NCBI RefSeq assembly: GCF_047948215.1
Contig: NC_134455.1
Coordinates: 322,330,147 to 322,394,146 of the forward strand
DNA: 64,000 nucleotides
Reading direction: 5' to 3'
Source: Lycorma delicatula
Taxonomy: Eukaryota; Arthropoda; Insecta; Hemiptera; Fulgoridae
Below, one piece after another: positions 9,475 through 24,429 of the stretch. The notes below the pieces were generated by a model, which was given only the letters and a program-made list of their open reading frames with translations, had not been told where the DNA came from and did no database searches. Position 1 is the stretch's first letter, and each line of letters starts with the position of its first letter. Made by a program: the position numbers and the translations under genes.

Positions 9475-12400
9475 GTTTGTTGGTTTTTTAACTGTACTGA
9501 TTATGGGGTGAATACTCTATCTAAATTATCTACTATTGGGAAGGTATTTTTCAATAGTATAACTCTTCTTTTTATATAAAAATAATTAATATTTTTTTTA
9601 GATAATTTTTTTTTCATGGGTTTAAGTCATTCGGTAATTTGTCAATAAAGTTTAGTCCCAGAAATACATGACAGTTATTTATCTACTTGAAGTCAGTTAA
9701 AATTATATAAGAAAGTTTATTTTTTTAATTAATGTTCTATGGATGCCTACTATGCTCTACTTGTTTCATTTCTTATTTTACTTACAAGCATAAACTTCTT
9801 TTGAAATATGTATGTCTAGAATTAATTACTATTTCATAAATAAATAATGAAGAAACTGTCTATTATAATAATTTAAAAGATTGCCTACAAGTTCCATGTT
9901 TCTCTATTCTTATCATTTAACTAATGTTTTTCTTTTGTAACTTTAAAACTCTTTAATTTTTTTTAAACAGTATGAAATATTTTATGAAATTCCATTCAGT
10001 CCATTATGCAATGGTGTCATCAATTGATTTCCAGTCATGTAATCTACATGGTTATTCAAGAGAAGTTATTACCAGTTGTTTCACCTCATAATTTCATTCG
10101 TTTATCATATTATTACATTAACATAATTTCTTTGTTTGCTGTATTTACTCATTTTACTTAATAATCTATCTGATTTACTACTAAATTACATGAATGATAC
10201 TCATATCTCAGGTATGTGGTATGTACTTTATCAGATTTGCTTCATTATAAATGGTACTTATACACTTTGTACATAAATAGAAGTAGTAAGATAAAAACAT
10301 AGCAGTTTCAGACAATTTTTTTCTTCAATTTTTGAATGAGACTAGGCTAGATTGTTATTAAGAAACTTGTTAAGCAATAAATAATTTTAATTTCTTGAAT
10401 TGAAAAGGATGTGACCAATGCTTTTTAATTTTTTTAACTTATATCCTCAATTTATATATGGATAATTATGGTGTATTTTTAATTATTAAAAAGTTCAATA
10501 ACAATCTAGATCTACATGCATGATGCAGGTTGTCATTCAGGTCAGTAGGAGAAGAGAAATTTATTTACTTCAAACAGACATAGGCAATAGAAGGGTTGAT
10601 TAGGAAATTTGCAAGAAGTTTGGAAAGGTGGAAAGTTTTTTTCAGTGCAGTAGACATTCTACTCAAGGTTAACAGAGATTGAGAAGGGCTTAAATGATAA
10701 TTAATTAAGTATTATTATTGACCAGTTATAATGGGTGATGAGTAGAGTAGATTGCAGGGAGAAAAATGTGAGATTTTGAAAAAAAATATTACAGAAAAGG
10801 GAAAATGAGTAAGATAAAAAAATATGGATTCTTAAAGATCTGGACTTGATTTCTTTACAATGTATATAAAGGTAGCTTGAGGATGTGAAAAGTGATACTC
10901 TTCTTAAAGGTAATGGAAAAAAATGAACATGAGAAGAATAAGAATATAAGATGGTTACAATGAAAAAAAAGATGATTAAAAATTATCAGTTGGCATAAAA
11001 AGAGAGAACTACTTAGGGGATGTGGTATAGAGAAGGCAGGAATTGAATATTCCGTGTCATGGGAAAGGTTTCTTGCAATAATGGCTATGCTCATGATTCA
11101 TAATTTTATGGAACTAGATGGTTATGTATTTGAAAGTATGTGTCATAAAATTAAAATAAATCTAAAGGCTTGCAATTTTTTTAGGTTCAGTTGTATCAAC
11201 CAAAAGAAGCTACTGACGAATGGTTTAATATATTTGTTCTTCATCAAAATCGTGCTAATAGAGGAATAAATAATACAATACCAGAAGATGCTCTTCCAAA
11301 ATTTCTTGATGTTGTTATATGGGGTCATGAACATGAATGTAGAATTAGACCTGAAATCAATCCTATTCAGAATTTCAGTGTTATTCAGCCAGGTTTGTTT
11401 TACTTTTAACTATTCCATATTACTATAGTTTGGTAAATCTGAGATAGTTTGGGAGGTTATTAATTAAAAAGTGAATATTAATAAAATTAAGTGTAATGAC
11501 TGCAGATATGCCTGTACAGTATGTGTGTATGTAAGTAACCCACCAGGTTGGTTTAGTGGTGAACTTGTCATCGCAAATCAGCTGACTTTGAAGTCAGGTT
11601 CAAATCGTAGTAAATGCAGTTACTTTTATATGGATTTGATTTCTATATCTTGGATACTGGTGGTCTTTGGTGATTGGGTTTCAGTTAACTACACATCTCA
11701 GGAATGGTCGACCTGACACTGTACAAGACTACACTTCATTTACATTCATACATATCATTATTCATCATCTGAAGTAGTAATTCCTTACAGTGGTTCCAGA
11801 AGCTAAACGGGGAAAAAAGCATGTATGTAATGTAATCTATGTATATATACAGAGAATTTCTACTGGTAATTTCTATCACAACTGTTCAGTTAAGCCTGAT
11901 AAAATGAAAGTGTATTTATTTAATAACTACTTTAGAAATGATAAAATAGCTTACCTGTTTTGTATTCTAAAGAATTGAGGTATGGACTCTGTAGTCCTTT
12001 CACAATCAGATGGCCATGGGGTATTTGATGCAGTCAAATAATTAAAATATAAGAACTACATTATGTATTTTCCATGATTAGCAATGAAAATTAAAAATTA
12101 AAACACTCGACCAGATTTTATCAGTAAAATGTTTTTAATAACTTACTTTGAAAAGTTTTCAATTTCCTTGGTAATCATTTTCAGTAATTACTGTTATTCA
12201 CTATTTTTTTTCCTGTTTAGCCTCCAAGAATCACAGTCAGGTATTACTTCAGGCGATGAATGAGGATGATATATGTGAGTGTAAGTGAAGTGTAGTCTTG
12301 TACAGTCTCAGGTTGACCATTTCTGAGATGAGTGGTTAATTGAAACAAACTACCAAAGAACATCGGTGTCCATGATCTAGCATTCAAATCCGTATAGAAG

Positions 12401-15400
12401 TATCCGTAATCCGTATAGAAGACTGCTTTTACTAGGATTTGAATGTTGGAACTCTCAACTTCAAAATCAGCTGATTTGCAAAGACATGTTCACCACTATA
12501 CCAACCCGGTGGGTTGCTGTTATTCAACTTAGCTGCTCTGTCCTGTTTTCACCCTTGTGTCAACTTATCTTTTTTTATATTAATCAACAAGGTTTGCATT
12601 TAAGGTACTTGAAAAGTGTGTGGATTTGATACTTAATAAAGTATCATAATGAGAGACGAAAGCTGGGTTTACGGTTATGACATTGAGACAAAAGTTCAAT
12701 CATCAAAAAATCGCGCTATTAATACTAACATACTGCACTCAAATAACAATAACACAAAAACTAATGAAATATAAACAATTAAAGAACATTTGGTTACAAA
12801 GGAGGTTATGCAGAACACAATCCTGCTAACTAACTTTAGTGACTTGTGTCACTAAATATCTTCGTTGGTGAGAAATTAAAAATGTTTGGTTATTTTCCAG
12901 ACCTCATACGTACTGACAATCTTGGAGGTATTAATTGATTGCGTAGCTATGTCAATAGTTGTCCTTTTGTCACCAATTGTCTCTATTGATTTCAGCTTTC
13001 TCTTCTACTTTAGAAAAGATTGTGGTTGTTTGTTGTTCAATACTGGAAGTTCTGTGTATTCACTTAAGTCAAAATGTGATTCATCATTCACTATCATATT
13101 GTGAATAACATCTTCCCTTAATGTTTATATTTTTCAAAAATTGGTGGCAAAACATCATAAAATTAACTTGATGAGCAACTACTTTTACTACTTGAATTTA
13201 GTATGGATACATGTGTAAGTCTTTATGAAGAATCCTTTAGATACTGGTGTTAAGCAAACTAAGTTAGACTGAATGATAATGGGCAGAGTGTATCAGGAGA
13301 CTTCTCATCAATGCTAAAGCAGTTCTTTAAAAATTCTTCATGGTGGTATCACGTCATTCTGATGGATAGTGAAGCAACACTGCCTAACAGTTTACACTGT
13401 TTTGCAGCAGTAAACTATGTAAATTTTTTTAGAATGCTTCTATTGCAAACGTATACTGTTCACCCATCCAACACTCTTGTAAGTAAATGCTATAAAAAAA
13501 AAGAATCTGTTGTGTGATATTTTCTTCTAGCCTTTATGTATATTAATCCAATTAATGAAATATTTATGTTAGTATTACAGTATGTGTTAGCTAATGATTT
13601 TAACTGTCATTTCCTCTATTGATGTATTGTATTTGGTAGGAAAGGGTATATTACTGTAGTGGTTAATCTACCATAGGGACTAGTAAATTTTGTCACACCA
13701 TTATAACAGCATTTGATTAACAATTTTTACCCAATTTAGGGACCACTTTATTTTTGGAGAAGTTGAGAAATGCAGTTAATGGCTGAAAAAGACAGGTTAA
13801 ATAGTGTATTATACAAGCTTTTTGTAAAAATGTTGTAAAATTACTTTGAAATAAGTTATTGACATGAACTTGGTGTCAGTGTTTTTGTATCTTAATGTGC
13901 TATTTAAATAACAAAAAATAATTTAAAAACAAAAGTTGACAGATTTTTTTTGTTAATATATAATTATATTAAAATTTGTTTCTAATAATTTTCAAGTTTG
14001 GTATGATGTAGCTTCAAAACAAGAAATTTTTACTGTAGGAAACCTAATAATTCACAGTTTATATTCAAGAAAATAACAAGCGGATCACACATCACGTCAG
14101 TTCAAATTCACATACAGTACTGAACTGAATTGTGTGATTCATATCCACCGTTATGATGAATGATTATCTGAGGGTTTGTTTAGGGGGAAATTTACGACAA
14201 ACTTCCAGTGAGTCATGTTTAATCTTATTTTAATGAATAAATAGCTAAACAGCCTTATTTAACAGTTAAATTTCTATATCAAATACTAAACAGAGAGCAT
14301 ATTAAGTGGGATTGAGTGCATATTAAGTAGAAATATATACACACGTTTTGCCACCAAGATAGAACTGAGTTCAACCATCATATATTGAATCTTTGCCTCT
14401 GATTTCTTAATTCCTGAGGCCAGGACTGATTTAGCTCCAGAAGAGGTTATTGATTTTGTCTCTTTCCTTCTGTAATGATGTTTTCCATATCTTGTCTTCT
14501 GTTATTTCTTATTGATGGTGTTTAATGTTTTCATTGTCATCAATTTATCTTATGTTGTAGCGATGAACTTGTCTAGAGCATTAAAAAGTTCTAAAATGAT
14601 TTGTCTGTCGTTGACAAGCTGAGGAAATGATGCTTTGGATGCTGGAGCTTGAGCAAAGGTTTCTTGTCTGTTGTTATGATACAATCTTCTTTGCATGAGA
14701 ATAACTAATCTTCTGCAGTATCTGTGTCTCTTAAATTATATTTATGTATAATTTTGAGACATTACACCAAGTTCAGGCATGTAGGCACAATGATAGTTCC
14801 CATCATGAATTTTCCCAGTACTAGAAAAGTAAAACCATTTATTCATTGTAGGTATTTTCATTTTTAAAAAAAGGTAAGTATTTTTTCTCACTTACAGTTT
14901 ACAACCAGTTTTTCTGTGGAAAGTAATTATACCTAAAATTACAGAGAGTTCATTGATATTTCTGATATAACCAGATTATTATGTTTAAACTTATTTCTGT
15001 AGTAGAACTATTTAAGTGCATTTTTATTTTACTGTGTGTAAGTATTATTTGGGTGTATGTATAAAATGTTAACTATTTAACATATGTAATGTAATATTTA
15101 ACATTTATCGTGTAACATGTCAGAACATAGAGGTGTAATTTATATTCTTGACAATAAAAACAATTATTGTGATTTCTATTTTATATGAAACTGTTCTCTG
15201 CTACAAAAGTTGTCATTTTTAAGATATCTCTTAGTGATATGAAAAAACAGTAGTGTATTAATAAAAGATTTATAAATGATATTTGATTGATTTTTTTTTT
15301 TTAATATCTAAAATGTTTGCCAAACCAAGTTTTTTTTTGTTTTGGAATTGTAATTTTGTTGCAAAAACTGTCGTCAAAATAATTATATAATAGCAGAAAA

Positions 15401-18400
15401 TTTAATAACTAAGCTTTTGTTTTTTAGTTCTACTATGTGGGTAGTCACTATGTGTCTTTGTTTTAGGAAGTTCGGTAGCAACATCTTTATGTGAAGGAGA
15501 AGCTCAGCCCAAACATGTTGGAATACTTAAGATTCACAAAAAGAAATTTGAACTAGAACCTATAAAGTTAAAGACTGTACGACCTTTTATAATAGACACT
15601 GTTGTTTTATCAAAAATAAATATGAATTCTGTTAGTGATAAAGCATCAGAAGAGGTGGGTACATGCAGTGCGTGTCATGAAAAGGTCTATGACTAGGTGT
15701 AAGATTTTATTTAGTAATTTTTATCAGCCTTATTTTTATGCACATAAGTAAATGGTGACCAAAATTATACACCAGTTTACAAACTTCATTTCCTAAAATT
15801 GTCTGTTTTTATTATATGTAAATGTACGTACTGAAATGTCTGATTTTACTTAGCTTATCTTACAACAAACATCCTGAACTGTCATTTCACATTTACAAAA
15901 AAATAAAGTTATACATAGTAGTAGTTATATATAGTTATTATATGATAGTTATATATATATATATAACTATAGTTCTGTTATCTAATAAAATCTGTGCATG
16001 TAACATTACAGTCTCATCAAACTACCAAAACTGCTCGACTCATAATACAAACTATACAACTATGAAAACTTTTCCGGGCACGTAATTTGTCAATCTTAAA
16101 AAAAATTACTGTTTAATACACTTTTAATATTCTATGATTGATTGGTTTTTAATTTGTGTAAATAATTTAATTTTTTAAATAAATTTTTATAAAATAAAGG
16201 GTTATAAAAGAATGGTGCGGTTTTGAACATGGTTTAAATTAAAACAGAATTACTTACAGTTTATGTTTTTTATTTTTCAAATTTGTCATCTCAAACAATT
16301 TTACATAATTAATAAATTTCAATATGTGCGCCCTTAGTCGCTCGACAAATGTCCAAACGATACTCAACTTCTCTCCAAACATTAGTTAACATTTCTTCGT
16401 TAATGGTTGTCATTGCTTCATTAATCCTATTTTTTAAGTGGTTTAGGTCGCGAATTTTTTTGTGTATAAACAACGCTTTTGATGTATCCCCACAAGAAAA
16501 AATCGCAAGGTGTCAGGTCTGGACTCCTTGGAGGCCAAAGTATGGGTCCTTGCTGGCCTATCCATCGATCTCCAAATTTTTTGTTCAAAGCGTCCGTGAC
16601 CAATGCATTGAAGTGCAGGGAAGCACCATCTTGTTGGAAATGAAGTTGATGATTGTTTTCGAGTTCATCCAGCTGAGGAAAGCAATAATTGGTTAACATG
16701 TCAAGATACACAAATTCATTAATTGTTTTTTCAGCAAAGAAGAAAGGCTCTATTACATGATTTTTCATCACACCACACCAAACATTAACTTTAGGTGAAT
16801 CGCGTTGTTCTCAATAATTGCGTGTGGGTTTTCAGAGCCCCATATTCGTGAATTGTGTCTGTTAATACATCCATTCACATGGAATGTAGCTTCGTCTGTA
16901 AAAATTATATCATCTTAAAAATGATTTGTTTTCACTTATTCTGTCCAACATTTCAACAGCGAAATTGTAACGTTTTACACCATCATCGGGTTTCAATTCC
17001 TGCAGTATCTGGATTTTATAAGCGTGTAATTTCAGTTTTTTATGTAAAACTTTGTGAACTGTTGATTTTGGAATACCTAATTCGACGCTTCGACGGGGTA
17101 TGGACTTCCCAGGACTTCTAATTGCCGGTTGTCTAATTAGTTCAACCGTTTCGTCTGGTACACTTGGTCTGCCGGTTGATTTCTGTTTCTTAACTGATCC
17201 AGTTTCTTCAAATTGTTTGAACCAACGTGTTATGTTATTTTTGTGTGGTTGATCTCTTCCGAATCCATGTCGAAACGCACGCTGAACTATAATTACGGAT
17301 TTTAATTCAGCCATTAATAAAACACACTTTGCTTTGTCTTTATCCAAGAACATAGTAACTCACTAAACTCACCGCAACAACAATACAAGAACTGACGTTG
17401 TGGTTACAACTGCTGATAAACTTTTGGGTTGGAGGCTTTCAGGGATACCAATATAACATCTATAAATTTCCCTACAATCTTCCTATGAATTACTGAAACC
17501 GCACCATTCTTTTATGATAAACCTGTATTTGTAATTCTCAATCTTTACAAGAAGATGGGTGGTAACATGTCAGTTGTTAACACCCATTTATTCAATGAAA
17601 CGTTACAGTAGGTATGTGGAAATTAAAGACTTCACTACCAGGTCTAAATTAATGTAATTCCAGATTTATATCAGTTTACTGAATAAAATAAATTTTCATT
17701 TATACTCCTTATAGAAAAAATGTATAATTCCGTATAGTAATGAAATAGTTTATTATATAGTTTTATTAGAGTATTATTGTTTATTATAATGCTATAGAAA
17801 AATGGTTTTATTTTAAAAATTGCGATATTTTGCACACCCAAAATTTTAATCAAATTGATTGATAAATAAAATACCTGTTACCAATCAGACAGTACCTCTA
17901 TGCATGACATTTTAATCTGTATTTAAAAGATAAAATTCATTTTTAATACAGTTGAATAAAAATATCATTAGATTTTTTTACTTATATGAGTACAGCGAAA
18001 TTGAAAAAAGTAATTATTAAAATCTGTCATGATAAATTTTAAATATTAAACATAAAATATGTATACTAATTTGTTTCTGGGTTCAAGCCTGAATGTTCAG
18101 AAACTAAAAATCTGATAACTTTAGTAGTTGTAAGAACATTAAATTAAAGTTTACCTTAAAATATGAAAACTAAAATTTTCATTTGTATCAGACAAAATTT
18201 TTCAAAGTAAAACCTAAGAGGTTTTTTGTGATTAACCGTTTGATTGATTTGGTGTAATTCTCCATTGCTTTTTGTTCTGTAGTAATTTTAATATTTTTAC
18301 TACATCCTATGTTTTCACATTTTCAATCTTTACAAAAAGATGGGTGGTAATATGTCAGTTGTTAACACCCTTTTATTCAGTGAAATGTTACAGTAGGTAT

Positions 18401-21400
18401 GTGAAATTAAAGACTTTACTGCCAGGTCTAAATTAATGTAACGGTCATCTGTTTGTAAATTTCAGTCTTCATCTTCCTTTAATTTTTATCCTTTATAATA
18501 CACTCCTTTATTACCAAATTAATCAAACTTGAATGTCTTAATTTTGATCCTCCCACCTATCTATTCTATATCTCTAATGTTCACCTAAAGACTATTTTGT
18601 ATTTTATCAATTTACCTGTTCCAACATCCTTCTGTAAATTCATATTTCAAAAACTTATGTCATTTTCCTTTCTGTTTTCCATACTGACCATAAAATTCTA
18701 CACTCCACATAATTATTTTTAAGAATATCATTCTTTTACTACCTCGATAGCAAAATTTCTGTAACTTTTGGTATATTATGTTCACTTATTTATTATTTAA
18801 TTCCTCATTATTCTCCTTTGTGTCATTTCATTACTTTGGTGTTTACTCTAATTTTTAAACTGAATATCTCTACCAGTTATAAATCCATCCCATTCAGAAC
18901 TTCTTTGAACACATATTTGGTTTATGCCAAAAGGACAGTGTCATCGACTAATCTTAACATTGCCTCCCTCTTTTTGAATAAGAATGTAGAATATTAGGCA
19001 AATTAGAGTATGGACCTTATTCCTGTTACTCATATATTTGTGAATTATTGCTTCCCTTCTTTTACTCAGATTGAGTCTTCATTCCCATATTTAAATCCAT
19101 TTTTTTTTTATTTTAAACATTTGTTCCATTCCACATTATCTGCCTTCTCCAGATTTTCAAATGCTGGAAAAGGTGATATTCCTAATTTTCTAAAACGAGA
19201 GAACATGAAACTGGCCTCTCTCATATTCATGCTCTTCCATGCACTGATCTTTATCTAATCTATATCTTTTGTCATATATTTATTCAAGTTTTGATCAAAA
19301 GTAGATATTACATTTATCTGTTTCTTTCCTTACTTTTTTTTTAATCTGGGTATTTCATTAGTTACATAATACGTGTATTAGTCTATATACTAATCTATCT
19401 ATGTAATTATTCAGTTCTGTAACTTCTAAAGAAACATAATTCTGATGATATGTTATTTCCCCCTGCTGCCTTATTGCTCTATCAAACCGTCCTCATACTG
19501 GTCAAAAGAAATGATTAATTCTTTTATTTATTACAAAAAGAATCTCATACAGCTAATTGAAAATTGGCATTTTGATCCATTTTGTTAATTTTAATTTATT
19601 TTTAAAGTATTTGTAAGTGGAATAGAAGAATGTTATTTTATTTACAGGGTGGAAGCCTTATAATAGGGCCTTTAAAAAAATGAAATTTTGGTACAGGTTT
19701 TTAGAACAGTTTAAAACATAAAAAAGCACATGAACCAGAATTAAAAAATTGATTTAATTTTTATAATTCCCTAAAATCAGTTATTTTTCATTGTAAATTA
19801 AGCACTTTTTGAACTCCTCCTGTAAAGTGAAGTATACTTACCTTCAAATCTGAAAAATTGAGTTAGAATTTTTTTTAGTTGTATAGTATTTTGCAAAAAG
19901 TAACAAGTATAATAGTTAGTGAATAACAGACTAGTTAATCTGTCTGTTAAGGCTAATCTGTTAATTATAACAGATTTACCTTAACAAGTGAAATTTTTAT
20001 ATAGTTAACAAAAAGTGCTCATGTTTTTAAAAGTTAACTAGTTGGGTTATTTGTTAAAATTTACTTTTTAAATGCTCTTTGTTTTTACTATTTCTCGTTG
20101 TCCATCAGAACTTTTGGTGCCAAAGTTAAGAAGATTGTAAATTGATTATTGGTTGTTTTGTACATTTTGCTCTATCTTTTGCTTATAGATTAAAATTATA
20201 TCCACCATGTATTTTTGAGATTATTAAATTCATAATTATTAATAATTTCAGGATTATTGTACAAGGGACATTGAATAATTAAAGAGAAAAATTGATGTAG
20301 AAAAAAAACTGTATTTTTACAAAATGAAACTTTTACTACTTCTCAACATAATCCCCACCAATATTAACACACTTGTCCCAACGATGAACTAGTTTTTTTA
20401 TATCTGACGCAAAGAAGTCTTCGTCTTGTTGTTTGAGCCACTTCCCACAAATTCTTTGACCTCCTTGTTGCTGAACCTTTTTCCACGTAATGCCTCCTTG
20501 AGTGGACCAAACAAATGAAAATCTGAGGAAGCCAAATCTGGACTGCAGGGAGGATGTATTAGTATCTCCCAACCCATTTTTTCAATGGTTTCTTGGGTTA
20601 GCTGGGCGGTGTGAGGGCAAGCATTGTCATATATCAATGACCAATGACACGCCATTTCTTTGAGATCCACAATGTTTTTCTTTCATTGCTGGCTTTACTT
20701 TTTTCATCAGCATGTCTGAGTAGTAGACACTGTTTATTGTACACTGATTTTCCAAATAATCACAAAAGATGACACCTTGGGCATCCGAAAAGATGGTCAA
20801 CATGACTATTCCCGCTGATGCTTGTGTTCTGAAATTCTTTTAGACAGGTGAGCTGGTGTGCTTCCATTCCATGCTTTGTCTTTTGGACTCTGGTTCAAAA
20901 TGGTGAACCCAAGTTTCATCACACGTTAAAATCTTGTTTAGAAAAGGATCACCTTCCCTTTCATAGCGTTCTTTCAAGTCTGTACACACTTTTAGTCTTG
21001 TTTCCTTGTTTTGTTGCATTAACTTTTTTGTAACCCACCTTGTACATGTTTTGCTGTATTTGAGCTTGTTACTGATAATGTTATGAACTGTACCAACACT
21101 TACTGCAACTGTTTTTTCTATATGTTCAACTGTAATACATCAGTCTTCACAAATAATGTCAGTGCGGGTTTCAAGCAAAGGAGTTGACACTTCAACTGGC
21201 CAGCGAGGATGTTGATGTTCAGTCACTGAGGTTCAACCGTTTTTAAACTGTTCTACCCACTTATACAAATTTTCGCGGTTCATACAACTTTCAGCATACT
21301 GTAAAATCATTCAAGAAAAGATTTTAGACAGTTTTTCACTTTCAGAAAGCAAAAGATGGATTGTTGAACGTTGTTCAACTAATGTGGAAACTTCAAGTGG

Positions 21401-24385
21401 ACATGCCATTGTTAAATGCAATTTTGAGGTTATAAACAAATCAATTTTTATCTGTCTGCTGTTCTCAGCTCATCCCAGTGATGCCAACCTAAAGTCATGA
21501 AAGTACAAAACTCCTCCTACAAACTGTTTCATTTCTACATCAATTTGTCTCTTTAATTATTGAATGTCCCTCACTATTATTATGAAAACAGTGACAATGT
21601 ATTCATCAAGTTTGTGCAGTAGTTAATTTTGATTTCTGTTGCTTAGCTTTATGTTTTGAAATATCTGTTTGTTATAGGTGCAAGATTACCTTGAAAAACA
21701 TGTTAATTATTTGTTAGAAAAGTCCAAAAGCCAGCTATCAGGTAAGGATTTTCTAAATTTCTATATCCCAGAAATCTACAAAAAAAAAAAAAAAAAACAT
21801 TTGGCTGAACATATACATGATAAATGTTAATGAGTTGCACAGGAAATTACTCTTGTTTACTGACTGCCAGCATTTAACATTCTTTATGAACAGTTTAAAA
21901 GTATTTTAGGACAATTTTTTTAGTGATTGAATTAACAATAACACAATAGAACAGTTTTTTACATACCACTGCAACAAATATTACAGCAAACATGAAAAAA
22001 AAAATTAATTAAAAAAGTGTACATCCTAAAAATGAATTAAAAAATAATTCGTGTGGTCAACTAAATATTAATTGTCTTTCCCTAGAGATCAGTTGACCAG
22101 ATTTCATTCCGAAACCTATAGATTCATTTTTAGCCTATATCCTCTTCTGTTTCTCTTTAGTTAAACAACGCAATTAAAGCAGTTTTATTAGTTGCAATTT
22201 TTCATTAATGCTTGTAAATATTTTAGTAATCATAGTGTAAGAAAAGAAAATTAAAAACTATTAAAAGTATTATCTAAACAGATTTTTTACTTCTTAATTT
22301 TATATTTTTATATTTTACAGTAAATTTAAATAAAATTTTACTGGATAGCCTTTAGTTTAAGAAAGTGAACTAGTTTTGCACTTTTCTCTAAGTAAAATGT
22401 TAGTTAATATAGGATTATAAATTCTGTGCCTAAACAAATAATGCTCAGTTTTGCCTACTTTCATTACCACCTTGAATTTCTCAGCCACCTAAAGCATATA
22501 ATTCCAATCTCTTGTTTTTTTTATCATTCAACATTGGCTGGTTAAAATTGGCATTATTGATCACCAACTCTAGCAGAAGGTAAAGAATTTAACCAAAAAG
22601 TAATAAATAAAAATAATTTTCTCCCTCATGTTCAAGGACACACACAATTAAAGTACATTTGTTTTTCAATCGTCAACTACAATTTTTATTTCCAAAGATT
22701 GCAGTAAAGAAACTCACTAGGGATAAGGAAATGTAAAAATTAATCTGTATATAAAATCTACAGGTCAGCCTAGGAAATTAAGAAGAAATAGAATTATTAT
22801 AAATGATAAATTTACTTATTTTGAGGAATTATTGGAAAGTACATTTGCTGAAAAAAATTAATTTTAAAGGAGTTGTAAGCGAGTCACAGAAATTAAAGAA
22901 GAGAAAGAGAATAGGGAAGAAGCCAGTGATATTGCGCCAGCAGGTATTCTGGGCTTTTTCATTGAGGAACCAATTCTTTGACATCATTAAAGCTTGAAGT
23001 TTGTGAATTCTATTCATCTAGCTAACTGTAAAATCTCATTTGGATATCTGTTCTAAAGTTCTATCAGTAGCAGTCAGTAGAAGACATAAAGGTCAACTGT
23101 AAATGTTATTAATACTGATTATTTTGAATATTTGCAAATAAAAATAATTATTTTTTAAATTGTGATGTTAATAATTTAATATATGTAGACTTAAAAAATG
23201 ATTTTCCAGATTTTGGCGTGCTTTGTGTTTGTGAAACATGGGTAAATTATGAACTAAAAGCTATTCCTTTGCTCTTTTAGGTCTATAATACTTTTTTTGT
23301 AGTGAAGCTATTAAGCTGTAATAAGAGGAAGGTTTAGCTTCATGTTTCTAAACCCTACTGAGGGTTTAGAAAGTATTTCTTCATATTGTATAAATGTTTG
23401 ATTTCATAAACTATTGGTTATTGGAGTTGTGAATTTGAGTACCATTAATGATTTAAATGTTAAACAAGAATTATTAGTAACACTCAGAATTTAGTGAAGA
23501 GAACATAGGCATGTACTTACTACTAGGTAATTTCACTTGTAGAATTGGCATGTTATATCAAGGAATGAATGATTATTTTTGGTTAGTAATTTATATAAAT
23601 ACGGAAATTCTGTAGATAGAACTTTTGATGTTTGGGGTAGACTATTGGTAAATTTTGTGCAGGAATATGGTGTATTCTGTGATTAATCATCTATATATAA
23701 AAATGAATGTTTGTCTGTCTGTATGTCTCTTATGCCTTCCTAAACCGTTCATCTGATAGCGATGAAACTTTGGGGAATGGTTAGACGCTTGCCAGGGAAG
23801 GTTTCTGAATTAGTTTGGACCCGCTAGATGGTGCTGGCGTCGAGATATTTAAAAAAATTGTATTTGTGGTCCAATTTGCTTCATATTCAGAATACATGGA
23901 AAGAATTATATCTGCAAAAAATGAACCCGCTAGATGGCGCTGGGGTTGAGATATTAAAAAAAATTATATTTATGGACTGATTTGGTTCATATTCAGTATA
24001 TGAATATTAGTTACGTGAAAAGAAATATTTTTGGAAAAACTATACCCGCTTGGTGGGGCCGGTGTCGATATATTTACGAAACAAACAAACAAATATACAG
24101 ACTTTTTTATTCTTTATATATTAGCATGTTCGTATGTGTGTCCACTAAAAGCCAAAAAAAACTAATGGACCAATTTACGCGCGGGCAAAAGGGGAAAATA
24201 GAGAACGGGGAAAAGGTGGAAAGAGAAAATGGAAAAGGGTAAAAAGGAAACTGGGAGACGGGTGAGGGAAAAGTTGGAAAGGGAAAAGGAGAAGGAGAAT
24301 AAGTGAAAGGTAGAATTTGTGAAGTTCAGTTTTTTCATTATTTATCAAATTTTCAATTGTGTTCATTTAAACTGTCTCTCTCTCT

Positions 24386-24429
<44 letters not shown>

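Noticed and set aside
11530..11620. A functional tRNA gene
   Set aside because: The A- and B-box-like words are present, but the same body recurs in two other copies with no mature tRNA fold, so it is a SINE head.
13311..13517. 68-codon open frame near a serine/tryptophan-rich start
   Set aside because: No splice-compatible continuation with Mre11, no recognised motif, and intronic position.
24175..24366. Leucine/proline-rich - strand open frame
   Set aside because: It arises from the purine tract of the Helitron read in reverse; composition alone explains it.
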